Positions 26,782 through 35,826 of a stretch of 64,000 nucleotides of DNA are shown here, in pieces. Every line of letters begins with the position of its first letter. Within the stretch, counting starts at the first letter, position 1. The stretch covers positions 25,067 through 89,066 of the forward strand of contig CAZUMS010000014.1 in assembly GCA_964621525.1 (NCBI GenBank), read 5' to 3'. The DNA is from CAZMGV01 sp964621525 [NCBI: uncultured bacterium] (GTDB taxonomy: Bacteria; JAGRBM01). A program made the translations under genes and the position numbers. The notes under the pieces were generated by a model. It was not told the origin of the DNA. It searched no databases and saw only the letters and a list, made by a program, of their open reading frames with translations.

Positions 26782-28779
26782 TCAGCCGTCTTCTTCGAGA
26801 TAGGTGTAACCGGCGAGGCCCGATTCGTAGTGGTTGATGAGCTGGCGGGCGTCCTCGAAGGACAACCGCCCGTCCTTGCAGGCCAGCTCCGTCGCGTCGC
26901 GCATCATGCTGATGAGCTGGGCACGGTCGTATTCCACGTACGAGAGCACGTCGCTCACCCGGTCTCCCTGCACCACATGGCCGATGGTATAAGTCGAATC
27001 CGCGTTGATCTTTACATGCACGGCGTTCGTGTCGCCGAACAGGTTGTGCAGGTCGCCGAGGATCTCCTGATAGGCGCCCACGAGGAAGCACCCCAGGTAA
27101 TAGGGCTGCCCCGGCGTGAACGGGTGCAGCTCGAGGAAGTGCTTCGTGTCGTGCGGGTCGATGAAGTCGTCCACCTTGCCGTCCGAATCGCAGGTGAGGT
27201 CGGCGATGGTGGCGAGCTTGGTGGGCTTCTCCGTCAGCCGGTGGATCGGCATGATCGGGAACAGCTGGTCCACGGCCCAGTGGTCCGGGATCGACTGGAA
27301 GATGGAGAAATTGCAGAAGTAGGTGTCCGTGAGCAGGTCGCGCACCGACTGGAGCTCGTCCGGGATCTTCTCCGCCTCGTTCAGGATTTTCAGGAACTTC
27401 TTCATGGCCGAGGCCATGTACTGCTCGGCCAGCGCCCGGGTCTTGAGGTCGATGCGGCCCCGGGCGAAATCGGCCGAGAGGTCCTCGCGCAGGAGCAGGA
27501 GGTCGTTGTAGAGCTCCTGGTAGTTGCGCTGGTTCAGGTTCCGGTTGATGTTCCAGAGCTCCTGGAGCGCCGCCGGGGCGGGCTTCGGCGGCTCGGGCAG
27601 TTCGTCGGGCGCCTGCAGCTCGTTCACGCCGAGGACGTCGAACACGAGCATCGCATGGTGGGCGACGAGCGCGCGGCCCGATTCGCTGACCAGCGCCGGA
27701 TGCGGGATGTGCCGCTCGTCGCAGTAGGTGGCGACCTCGCTCACGATGTCGTTGGCGTACTCCTGGAGCGAGTAGTTCTTGGACGAGTGGAAGTTCGAGC
27801 GGGAGCCGTCGTAGTCGATGGCGAGTCCGCCGCCCACGTCCAGATACTGCATGTTTGCGCCCATCTTGTGCAGGTCACAGAAGATGATCGACGCTTCGCG
27901 AACGGCGTCCCGGATGGCGCGGATGTGCGTAATCTGGCTGCCGATATGGAAGTGAAGCAGCTGGAAGCAGTCGAGCATCTTCTCCTTCTCCAGCAGTTCG
28001 ATGAGTTTCACCATTTCGCTCGCCGTGAGGCCGAACTTGGACCGGTCCCCGGCCGATTCGTTCCATTTGCCGGCGCCGCGGGCATTCAGCTTCGCGCGGG
28101 CCCCGATGAAGGGCCGGATGTTCATTTTCTTGGATATCGCGATGAGCTCGGCCGCTTCGGCGTAGCGGTCCAGCACGATGATGGGCTTTCTGCCCAGTTT
28201 CTGCGCAAGCAGGGCCGTTTCGATGTACTCGGAGTCCTTGTAGCCGTTGCACACGATCAGGGCGTCGGGGTCGCGCATGAAGGCGAGCACGATGAGCAGC
28301 TCCGGCTTGGAGCCGGCCTCGAGCCCGAGGTGGAATGGCCGGCCGAAGTTCACCAGTTCCTCGACGACGTGCCGCTGCTGGTTCACCTTCACGGGCATCA
28401 CGGGCCGGTAGGTGTTCTTGTAGCTGTAGGTCTCGATCGCCTTCTGGAACGCGCCCGAAAGGCGGCTGATGCGGTCGCTGAGGATGTCGGAGAACCTGAG
28501 GAGCAGCGGCGGCGTGAGTCCGCGCCGGCGGATGTCGTCCGCCATCGCTCGCAGGTCCGCCTTGGGTCCGCCGGGGCCTTGCGGGTGAACGAACACGTTG
28601 CCGTTCTCCCCGATGCTGAAGTAGTTCGCACCCCAGTTGTCTACGCCGTAAAGTTCCGCGCTGTCTCGAACCGTCCAGGGACGAAGGTCCTTGGCCACCT
28701 GTGTCGCTCCTTGCTGTCCGGACTTCTCTCGTCTGCCGGACCGGCCAGAACCTGACCGGGCGCCGCCATTGAAGAACAT
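26782..28779 (-). CDS. speA: Biosynthetic arginine decarboxylase
   Basis: PLP-dependent, fold III arginine decarboxylase (agmatine and polyamine synthesis), 665 residues. The PLP lysine lies in MPVKVNQQRHVVEEL; HFHIGSQITHI and LDVGGGLAIDYDG bind the cofactor phosphate; the C-terminal part includes TDTYFCNFSIFQSIPDHWA. An AGGAGG SD at 28786-28791, 6 nt from the ATG, fixes the start at 28779; an in-frame ATG 53 codons upstream lacks support. The 5' leader contains a long hairpin (28801-28827). No agmatinase is adjacent. Confidence 0.95.
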   Translation of the reverse strand: MFFNGGARSGSGRSGRREKSGQQGATQVAKDLRPWTVRDSAELYGVDNWGANYFSIGENGNVFVHPQGPGGPKADLRAMADDIRRRGLTPPLLLRFSDILSDRISRLSGAFQKAIETYSYKNTYRPVMPVKVNQQRHVVEELVNFGRPFHLGLEAGSKPELLIVLAFMRDPDALIVCNGYKDSEYIETALLAQKLGRKPIIVLDRYAEAAELIAISKKMNIRPFIGARAKLNARGAGKWNESAGDRSKFGLTASEMVKLIELLEKEKMLDCFQLLHFHIGSQITHIRAIRDAVREASIIFCDLHKMGANMQYLDVGGGLAIDYDGSRSNFHSSKNYSLQEYANDIVSEVATYCDERHIPHPALVSESGRALVAHHAMLVFDVLGVNELQAPDELPEPPKPAPAALQELWNINRNLNQRNYQELYNDLLLLREDLSADFARGRIDLKTRALAEQYMASAMKKFLKILNEAEKIPDELQSVRDLLTDTYFCNFSIFQSIPDHWAVDQLFPIMPIHRLTEKPTKLATIADLTCDSDGKVDDFIDPHDTKHFLELHPFTPGQPYYLGCFLVGAYQEILGDLHNLFGDTNAVHVKINADSTYTIGHVVQGDRVSDVLSYVEYDRAQLISMMRDATELACKDGRLSFEDARQLINHYESGLAGYTYLEEDG

Positions 28780-28800
28780 CACTCGTCCTCCTGCAACTGC

Positions 28801-28827
28801 CGGGACCGGGAACCTTTCCGGGTCCCG
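28801..28827. promoter_or_regulatory. Inverted repeat in the speA leader
   Basis: Twelve-base arms around a CCT loop pair at 11 of 12 positions (outer arms CGGGACC and GGTCCCG). The element ends about 10 nt before the speA SD, so on the transcript it would form a stable hairpin just upstream of the ribosome-binding site. It could affect translation or be a protein-binding site. Confidence 0.4.
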
Positions 28828-29023
28828 AAACTTCCGGTTTACCGCCCGGAGGGGGCTGTCCTGCACCAGGACTGTAAAAGTCCCGTAAAAGGCCTTGCGG
28901 CTTTCAGGGGCCGGAAAACCCGTTTTTACAGAATTCAAACAACGGCGGGCCGCAGCGGCCCCTATGATGCGTCCGAAGCGTCAGGAACCCTGCCTCGGCG
29001 GGATTCAGAAAAGGGAAAACCGC

Positions 29024-30028
29024 ATGCTCTCGTCCGACAAGTCCGCACCGGAAACCTCCGCACCGTCCGTCCCGGCGTCCACGGGCACGGCGGGCCGCAA
29101 GACCGCAAACGCCGTCAAGTCGCCCGCTTCGTTCACGAAGGGAAGCGCGGCGCATATCGGAATGATCATTCCGTTCGCGCTCATGCACATCGTCGCCATC
29201 GCGGGCGTGATCTACGTGGGCTTTTCGTGGAAGCTGCTCGGCCTCGCCGTGTTCTTCTACTATCTCAGGATGTTCGGCATCACGGCCGGCTATCACCGCT
29301 ACTTCTCGCACCGGTCCTACGAGGCCACCCGCTGGTTCCAGTTCGTGCTGGCGTTCCTCGGCAGCGCTGCCGCGCAGAAGGGCGTCATCTGGTGGGCCGG
29401 CCATCACCGGGATCACCACCGCTACTCCGACCAGCCTGAGGACATCCACTCGCCGATCCAGACCGGTTTCTACAACGCCCACATGGGCTGGATCCTCGGC
29501 GCCGACTACGACGGCGTGAAATGGCATAATATGAAGGATTTCGAGTCCTACCCCGAGATCCGGTTCATCGAGAAATACTGGCTGATTGCGCCGGTCTCGC
29601 TCGCCGTCGGCCTGTTCCTCGTGGGCGGCCTGCCGTACCTGATGTGGGGCTTCTTTTTCTCGACCATGCTGCTTTACCACGGCACGTTCACGATCAACTC
29701 GCTCTCCCATACGTTCGGGACGCGGCGTTACAAGACCACCGACACGAGCCGGAACAACTGGCTGCTGGCACTCCTCACCATGGGCGAGGGCTGGCACAAC
29801 AACCACCACTACTATCAGGCGAGCGTCCGTCAGGGGTTCTTCTGGTACGAGTTCGACATGTCGTACCTGATCCTCAAGGTGCTCTCCTGGTTCGGTATCG
29901 TGTGGAACCTGAAGCAGCCGCCCGAGCGGGTGAAGTACCAGAACCTCTACACGCCGGAAGAGCTGGAGGCGTGGGACCCGAGGTCGGTGCTTGAGACTCA
30001 AGTCCCGGCCGCCGCTCCCGTGAACTGA
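29024..30028 (+). CDS. Acyl-CoA/acyl-lipid delta-9-type desaturase
   Basis: Membrane fatty-acid desaturase, 334 residues, inserting a double bond with O2 and a diiron centre. The three histidine boxes are HRYFSH, HHRDHH and HNNHH, with four hydrophobic segments between and around them. The region GITAGYHRYFSHRSYEATRWFQ is characteristic of stearoyl-CoA-desaturase-like (OLE1/DesC) enzymes. The ATG at 29024 has AAGGGA upstream; an upstream in-frame start at 28895 would overlap the divergent speA leader. An excellent terminator follows. Confidence 0.92.
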   Translation: MLSSDKSAPETSAPSVPASTGTAGRKTANAVKSPASFTKGSAAHIGMIIPFALMHIVAIAGVIYVGFSWKLLGLAVFFYYLRMFGITAGYHRYFSHRSYEATRWFQFVLAFLGSAAAQKGVIWWAGHHRDHHRYSDQPEDIHSPIQTGFYNAHMGWILGADYDGVKWHNMKDFESYPEIRFIEKYWLIAPVSLAVGLFLVGGLPYLMWGFFFSTMLLYHGTFTINSLSHTFGTRRYKTTDTSRNNWLLALLTMGEGWHNNHHYYQASVRQGFFWYEFDMSYLILKVLSWFGIVWNLKQPPERVKYQNLYTPEELEAWDPRSVLETQVPAAAPVN

Positions 30029-30048
30029 CCCCGGCCGAGGTTCCTGCG

Positions 30049-30083
30049 AAACCCCCGGAGCCATCAGGGCCCCGGGGGTTTTT
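30049..30083 (+). terminator. Intrinsic terminator after the desaturase gene
   Basis: A 10-bp perfect stem (AAACCCCCGG with CCGGGGGTTT, arms 30049-30058 and 30072-30081) and a run of five T at 30079-30083. It starts 20 nt after the desaturase stop. Confidence 0.85.
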
Positions 30084-30111
30084 GCATGTCCGGATGTTAG
30101 GCTCCCGACGG

Positions 30112-32445
30112 ATGGAACAGCCTGGCTCGCAGAAGGTCCGGAATCCTCCGGACTGGCTTCCGGTTCTTCTCATGGCAGGGCTCAACCTGCTGTGTTTCTT
30201 TCCGGTGTATGCCGGAACCGCCTTCCTGTACTGGCGGGACGTCATCCGGAACTACGCTCCGAACAAATGGTGGATGGCGGACCGGCTGCTCCGGGGCGAG
30301 CTGCCCCTCTGGAACGATTCCATCCACGGCGGCCTTCCGTTCTGGGGCGATCCGGTCCAGTCAGTCCTTTATCCGGGCAATCTCCTGTTTCTACCCCTTC
30401 ACGGTCTGCACCCCCTTCATGCCTATGGAATCGTGACGGCGATTCATTACCTGCTGGCTCATGCGGGCTACCGGAAGCTGTTCCGGACGCTTGGGGCGGG
30501 ACCGGCTGCCGCCGGGTCCGCCGCCGGGTGCCTCGCCTATTGCCCGATGGCCCTCGAGCTCACCTGGGGTTTCCAGTTCCTCTGCGCGTTCTCATTGCTC
30601 GGCTGGGCGCTCGATGCCCTCGTGTCTCACCGCCGGGAGCCGGACCGCCGGAGTTTCCTCCGCCTGTCGGTCTGGACGGCGCTGCTCGCCTCCACGGGAG
30701 ATATTCAGGGCCTTTACCTGTTCGGGACAGTGGCGGGCGTAGCCCTCCTGCTGGCTCCGAAGGACCGGACCCGGAGCCTCGCTCTCGGCATGGCCGGACT
30801 TTTGACCGGCGTGGCGGTCACGGCGGTGATGCTCGCTCCCGGATTTGAGTTTGCATCGGGTTCGTCCCGGCGGGTGGAAAACACGGTCCAGAGGGCGCTC
30901 AGCTGGTCGTGGCACCCGGCAAGGACGATCGAATGGGCCGCACCGGGGATTTTCGTCCCGGCGCCGGGCATCGAACTCAACTACGAGAGGTTTACCCGTG
31001 AACCCAACAACCGGAAACAGCCGTTCTACTTTCCGGCGGCAGGGCCGGGAATTCTGGTCGCGGCCTGCATCCCCCTGTGGTTTTTCCTGTTCCGACGGGA
31101 CCCAAGAGCGATATGGATGTCGGCGGCAGCGGCGGTCTGCCTGCTGCTCGCGCTTGGCGAGAACCTGCCGTTCTATGGCTGGTGCCGGAACCTCCTGCCG
31201 CTCTGGGCGAATTTCCGGTTTCCCGAACGGCTGCTCCTCTACGCCTACATCGGTTTCGCCGCCCTCGCGGCACTGGTCCTGAGCGACGAACGAATTCCTT
31301 CGGGCAGGGCGTCGAAAATCCTCGTCGCCATCCTGCCGGCCTTTTCGGCGGCTGGAGTTCTCATGTCCGGAGACCGGTCCCTGCTGACTGAAGCTCTTGG
31401 CTTCAGCGCCACCGGGCCCTACGCCCCCCTGGTTCAGGTGGCTTTCCTCAAGGCGCTGGTACCGTTCTGCGTGTTCGCCCCGGCGGCGCTTCTGGGGTCC
31501 TCGCCCCGGCTCCGGCAGGCGGCCTTCGCTGGAATTGTCGTCTGGGAGGTCTTCGCCGTAAACGGCCGGGCGCTCCGGTTCATCCCCCCGGAAACGGTTG
31601 CCGGCCGTCCGGCGATTCTCGACGGGATTGCCGGTGCGAATACCCGGCCCGTGCCCCCGCCGGTGCGGATCCGGCCCCGGCTTCTGCCCAGGGAATATAC
31701 GGGCGACCGGGAGAGCGGTGTCGCCTCGGACGAATGGAATATGGCGAACGACGATCTCGTCATGCTGTGGGGCCTTTCGTCGGTGGACGGCTACAGCTCG
31801 GCGCTGACGCTGGACAGCTACTACTCGGGCTGGATCGATCCGCAGGTCCGGTGGCGGCTGATGGGGCTTGAGATGGCCGTGAGTCCGGCCGACACCCCTC
31901 CTGGTCTTCGCTGGGAATGCGGAGACGGGACTGGAGCATCCGGCGCCCGGCTTTGCCGGGATCCGGCATCCTTTGGCCCCGTAAGGGCTCCTCTCTCCTG
32001 GGAAGTTGCAGCCTCGGGAGAGGACCTCAAAGGGAAGCTGCTGAGCGAGGACTGGGACCCGGCCCAAATCGAATACCTGGGGCCGCGGCTGTCGGGCCTT
32101 CCGGTGCCGGTCTCGAATATCGCCTCCGGCAGTTCATCCGGAGCGGGAATCCGCATTGCCGAATGGACGCCGGAGTTCCGGCGGCTGCTCATCGAGCGGG
32201 AAACCCCCGGCCCCGTCGTCCTGAGCGACAACTACTTTACTGGCTGGAAAGTATCGGTGGACGGCGCCGATGCGCCGGCGATCGTCGCCAACGGATTCCA
32301 GCTCGCGGCCTGGGTTCCGGCCGGGCGGCATGTTGTCGATTTCAGCTATCTGCCGGAGTCGCTGGGTCTCGGAGCGGGGATCTCCGCCGCGGCGCTTTCC
32401 CTGCTGCTGCTTCTGGGATTCGCCCGGACCGGCCCCGAGGCCTGA
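30112..32445 (+). CDS. YfhO-like polytopic membrane protein
   Basis: 777-residue membrane protein with about 12 hydrophobic helices and a C-terminal soluble beta domain, the layout of YfhO-family (GT-C-like) proteins. Early motifs include FYWRD-like FLYWRDVIRNY, LPLWNDSIHGGLPFWGDPVQS and NLLFLPLHGLHPLHAY. The C-terminal domain has SDNYFTGWKVSVDGADAP, a typical YfhO ending. In Firmicutes such proteins help glycosylate teichoic acids; here a periplasmic glycan or lipid modification is likely. The ATG at 30112 follows the terminator; a second in-frame ATG lies at 30082, inside it. Confidence 0.75.
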   Translation: MEQPGSQKVRNPPDWLPVLLMAGLNLLCFFPVYAGTAFLYWRDVIRNYAPNKWWMADRLLRGELPLWNDSIHGGLPFWGDPVQSVLYPGNLLFLPLHGLHPLHAYGIVTAIHYLLAHAGYRKLFRTLGAGPAAAGSAAGCLAYCPMALELTWGFQFLCAFSLLGWALDALVSHRREPDRRSFLRLSVWTALLASTGDIQGLYLFGTVAGVALLLAPKDRTRSLALGMAGLLTGVAVTAVMLAPGFEFASGSSRRVENTVQRALSWSWHPARTIEWAAPGIFVPAPGIELNYERFTREPNNRKQPFYFPAAGPGILVAACIPLWFFLFRRDPRAIWMSAAAAVCLLLALGENLPFYGWCRNLLPLWANFRFPERLLLYAYIGFAALAALVLSDERIPSGRASKILVAILPAFSAAGVLMSGDRSLLTEALGFSATGPYAPLVQVAFLKALVPFCVFAPAALLGSSPRLRQAAFAGIVVWEVFAVNGRALRFIPPETVAGRPAILDGIAGANTRPVPPPVRIRPRLLPREYTGDRESGVASDEWNMANDDLVMLWGLSSVDGYSSALTLDSYYSGWIDPQVRWRLMGLEMAVSPADTPPGLRWECGDGTGASGARLCRDPASFGPVRAPLSWEVAASGEDLKGKLLSEDWDPAQIEYLGPRLSGLPVPVSNIASGSSSGAGIRIAEWTPEFRRLLIERETPGPVVLSDNYFTGWKVSVDGADAPAIVANGFQLAAWVPAGRHVVDFSYLPESLGLGAGISAAALSLLLLLGFARTGPEA

Positions 32446-32452
32446 GGCCGGG

Positions 32453-33172
32453 TCACTTTTTCCCGGAGAGGGCTTCCTCGGCCATGCGCTTGTAGAGCAG
32501 CGCTTCCTTGTGCTTCGGGTCGCCCTTCAGGATCACGTCTGCCGTCTTCGCCGACTCGGCGTACTGGCCGGCGGCATAGAGCGAAACGGCGAGGTTCAGC
32601 GTCGCCAGCGGATAGGCGGGGTTCAGGTTGTGGGCCGTGCGGAGCTGTTCGATGGACCGTTCCGTCTCGCCGTTCTCCCGGTAGGAGATGCCGAGCTTCG
32701 TCTGGATGTCGACGAACATGGGGCGGAGGCGCACGGCCTTCTCATACTGGCCGACGGCTTCGGCATATTCGCCTAGGCTGCGGTACACGTCGCCGAGTTC
32801 GGCGTGCATGTTGGCGAGCCGGGAGAGCACCAGCGGGTCCAGCCGCCCGTGTCCGGTGTTGCTCGCCGTCTTGAGGGCGTTCTGGTAAACGTCGTGGGCG
32901 CGCTGGTAGTGGCCGAGATCGTTCAGGATCACGGTCAGGTTCAGCGCCGCCTCCATGTAGTTCGGATTGATCTCGAGCGATTTTTCGAGGTGCTTCACCG
33001 CCTGCTCGAAGCGGCCCTTGCCGTGGGCCACGACGCCCAGCATGTAGTAGACGTCCGCGAAGCGTGTATGCGTCTTGACGATCGTCTCGAGCAGCGGCTC
33101 GGCCTCGTCGAATTTCTTGGCGTCGAACAGGGATTTTGCCTGCAGGTAAACCGATTTCGCTTCTGCATCCAT
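32453..33172 (-). CDS. TPR repeat protein
   Basis: 239-residue soluble protein made of about six tetratricopeptide repeats, with units such as YYMLGVVAHGKGRFEQAVKHLEKSLEINP and ANMHAELGDVYRSLGEYAEAVGQYEKAVRLRP. TPR proteins mediate protein-protein contacts. No catalytic part or signal is seen. The start is uncertain: the ATG at 33172 begins just before the first repeat, while an in-frame ATG at 33259 would add 29 residues. It follows the BamD-like gene on the same strand and may be cotranscribed. Confidence 0.75.
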   Translation of the reverse strand: MDAEAKSVYLQAKSLFDAKKFDEAEPLLETIVKTHTRFADVYYMLGVVAHGKGRFEQAVKHLEKSLEINPNYMEAALNLTVILNDLGHYQRAHDVYQNALKTASNTGHGRLDPLVLSRLANMHAELGDVYRSLGEYAEAVGQYEKAVRLRPMFVDIQTKLGISYRENGETERSIEQLRTAHNLNPAYPLATLNLAVSLYAAGQYAESAKTADVILKGDPKHKEALLYKRMAEEALSGKK

Positions 33173-33311
33173 ATCCAGGAAAGGCTCCCGCGTGCGGAAA
33201 GTCCGGCGGTTCTGGAGCCCCTCCGGGGGTTCGGCCGGACCGCCAGCCTTCGCGTTCATCGTGAATGGGACTTTTATAGCGGAGGACGGCAGCCGATGAA
33301 AGCGGCGGGCG

Positions 33312-34574
33312 TCAGTTTGCCGGTGATTCCGCCGGAGCCTGCCCGCCGCTCCCGGCGCCCGTGAGGTCCAGCAGCGCGAGCTGGATGCGGGTGCGGCGGC
33401 GGATTTTTTCCGCCGTGGCGTCGGCGTTCGGATAGGCGAGGAACAGGATGTAGGCGTCCACGAACTTCACCGAATCCGGGCTCCGGAACCGGGCATCGGG
33501 GGCCTCGAGCACGAGGCGGTAGTAGGCGCGGGCCCCTTTCGCATCGCCCAGCTCCTGCGCGATCAGGCCGAGCCGGAAGAGCGACCATCCGACGAGCGGA
33601 TGGTCGGGGAACTGTTCGATGAGCCCCTTGTACCGTCCGATGGCGGCCCCGTAGAGCGACCGCCGGTAGTAGAAATCCGCGACAAACGCTTCCTGCTCGG
33701 CAATATCGTCGTTCACGCGGGAGAGTTCGGCTCCGGCGTCCTTCGACTCGGGGCTGCCGGCGTAGTCGCGCTGGAGCGTCTGGAACGCTTCCCGCGCGCT
33801 GTAGGCGGCGGCGGGGTCCTGGTCCGCATCCAGGATCTGCTCCCGGTAGCAGCGCGCCCGGCGGAGCTGCGCGTAGGCCGACTCCTCGCGGTAGGCGGGA
33901 TGGCTCTTGATGAACTCCTCGTAGTAGACGAGCGCCTCGGTGTACATCTCGTCGTCGAAGTAGGTGTCCGCGATCCTGAGGAGCGACAGCGGCGCCTCGC
34001 GCGAGACGGGGAACTTCGCCCGGATGTCCTGGAAGATCTTCCGGGTTTCCTCGGCGTCGTAGGACCAGTGGGACCAGGGATGATCCCCCCACTTCCAGTC
34101 GCCGGGGTTCCAGTCGATTCCCCGCTGGTACATCTCCATGCGGGCGACGCCCTGGGCGTACATCTTTTCGGGTGTCTGGGCCCTGGCGGCGCACAGTTCG
34201 CGCCGCTCACGGGCTTTGGGCAGCTCGTCCGAGGCCGACGGACTGGAGGCCGAGCCCCCGATGAACTCGTCGTAGTAGGGGAGCGCTTCCTCGTACTTTT
34301 CGTCCAGAAAATAGGTGTCGGCGATCCGGAGCGTCGCGAGCGGAGCGAAGTCGGACGCCGGGTACCGCTTGCGGACTTCCCGGAAATAGCCCCGGGTTTC
34401 CTCGAGGTCGAGCCCCCAGGACCGGATCGAACGCCAGCCTCCCCGCTCGTGGGAGTCGAGCCGGTCCATCCCCTTCGTGTACAGCTGTTCGGCCGTCTGG
34501 CCGTCGTACGCCGAGGACGCGCAACCCGAGGCGGCGAGCAGGAGGACAAGCAGTGGGAGGGCGAACCGGTGCAT
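33312..34574 (-). CDS. BamD/YfiO-like lipoprotein with a duplicated module
   Basis: Predicted outer-membrane lipoprotein of 420 residues (signal MHRFALPLLVLLLAASG followed by the lipobox Cys) with BamD-like TPR units. An N-terminal module of about 85 residues occurs twice in tandem: residues ~26-104 (QLYTKGMDRLDSHERGG to LPYYDEFI) and ~130-218 (KMYAQGVARMEMYQRGI to LVYYEEFI). Both contain LRIADTYF-x-DE-x-YTEAL-type helices. BamD in E. coli is about 245 residues, so this is much longer. It may be the BAM component or a gliding/transport paralogue. The ATG at 34574 sets the signal peptide. Skp, another outer-membrane assembly factor, lies at 62009. Confidence 0.7.
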   Translation of the reverse strand: MHRFALPLLVLLLAASGCASSAYDGQTAEQLYTKGMDRLDSHERGGWRSIRSWGLDLEETRGYFREVRKRYPASDFAPLATLRIADTYFLDEKYEEALPYYDEFIGGSASSPSASDELPKARERRELCAARAQTPEKMYAQGVARMEMYQRGIDWNPGDWKWGDHPWSHWSYDAEETRKIFQDIRAKFPVSREAPLSLLRIADTYFDDEMYTEALVYYEEFIKSHPAYREESAYAQLRRARCYREQILDADQDPAAAYSAREAFQTLQRDYAGSPESKDAGAELSRVNDDIAEQEAFVADFYYRRSLYGAAIGRYKGLIEQFPDHPLVGWSLFRLGLIAQELGDAKGARAYYRLVLEAPDARFRSPDSVKFVDAYILFLAYPNADATAEKIRRRTRIQLALLDLTGAGSGGQAPAESPAN

Positions 34575-34710
34575 GAGGTATCCGCTTCCGCCGTTTGCGG
34601 AGGCCCCCGTAACTAAACGGGAAGGGTGAGGACAGGCAAACCGGGCGTCCATTAAGCCCGGTTCACCCCCGCTTTCCCTTTTCGGCCGGACACGTTATCA
34701 GAAGTGTCCT

Positions 34711-35703
34711 ATGAAACTCCTTGTGCTCGCCTGGATACAGGCCGCCTCGCTGGCCGTCACGCCCCCCGACCTCGGCTCCGACCGGTCGTGGGCGAATTTC
34801 CTCACCGCTTACCCCGAAGCCCTCGACCAGATCTCTCGCCACGAGCGCTGGGTGAAGTCGCTTCCGCCCGACAAGGCGAGCTGGGTCGAGCTGATGGACG
34901 TCCAGTTCGACGCCGACCCCGTGTGGGCGAAGGAAGCCCTCTCGTTCGTGGACGCACAGTCGGCGAGCGCCGAATCGATGGCCGCCCTGAGGTCGCTGGA
35001 CCAGTTCCTGGGCGACAACCGGCTGTTCGAGGCCGCCGAGCTGATCCACGGACGGCTGCTCCTGAACGACAACTACGCGCGCGGCTACCGCGACCTCGTC
35101 TCCTCCATGGCGGAGGCGCCGGGCTGGGAGTACCACATCCAGTGCTGGAACAACTTCAACGCCCGCCGCGATGACGCCGAGATCCTGTTCAACACGACAG
35201 GCAAGGGCGGCATCGAGGCCTACCGCCGGCAGTTTCCCGAGTTCGCGCCCCTGTGGCAGCCGTGTCTCGACTTTCTGGACCGGAACCCGGCGCTCTACGA
35301 CGCCGCCCGGCGTTACTACGTCGTCTTGAAGAACGAGCCCGCCGTCGCGTCCCAGATCGACCGGATGAACACCCGGTTCCGCGAGGAGACGAACGAGGCG
35401 AATCTCGTGGAGCTGTGGCGGATCCGCACCCAGCTCGGAAAGAACCGCGACTTCTGGGTCCGGTACCTCAACCACGAACGGGCCCGGGCCTCCCGCGGCG
35501 ACAATGGCGCGCCGCTCCTTCGCGTGCGCCGGGAGCTCTCGGCCGACCCGGACACAAGCGCCAAGGCGATCCAGTACCGCCGCTGGGTGCTCTCGGTCGA
35601 GAACCTGGGCCGCCGGATGCACGAACGCCGGCAGAAACTCCGCGAGCAGCGCCAGCCCGTTGTCCTGGGGCAGATCCCCGAACTGCCGCCGGAACTGCCG
35701 TAA
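34711..35703 (+). CDS. Hypothetical exported helical protein
   Basis: 330 residues with no family I recognise. A short hydrophobic N-terminus (MKLLVLAWIQAASLAVTPP) could be a signal peptide. The rest is alpha-helical, rich in Arg, Trp and Tyr, with repeat-like spacing of WxxL-type helices (FAPLWQPCLDFLDRNPALY), reminiscent of degenerate TPR. It is divergent from the BamD-like gene and on the same strand as the AAA ATPase 123 nt downstream. Confidence 0.6.
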   Translation: MKLLVLAWIQAASLAVTPPDLGSDRSWANFLTAYPEALDQISRHERWVKSLPPDKASWVELMDVQFDADPVWAKEALSFVDAQSASAESMAALRSLDQFLGDNRLFEAAELIHGRLLLNDNYARGYRDLVSSMAEAPGWEYHIQCWNNFNARRDDAEILFNTTGKGGIEAYRRQFPEFAPLWQPCLDFLDRNPALYDAARRYYVVLKNEPAVASQIDRMNTRFREETNEANLVELWRIRTQLGKNRDFWVRYLNHERARASRGDNGAPLLRVRRELSADPDTSAKAIQYRRWVLSVENLGRRMHERRQKLREQRQPVVLGQIPELPPELP

Positions 35704-35826
35704 GACAGGTTCGGCCCCGGATTATCCCCCTCACCCCCTCCCGCGGGCCGGAAACTATCACCCGGCCTTGCGGCCACGGCCCCGGAGCCGTTAACCTCTT
35801 CTTCGATCCCGGTTTTCCGAAGCGAG

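Noticed and set aside
26743-28755. A 670-codon open frame on the + strand opposite speA
   Set aside because: Shadow of arginine decarboxylase; rich in Val/Glu/Arg/His with no domain, while the minus frame has all SpeA motifs.
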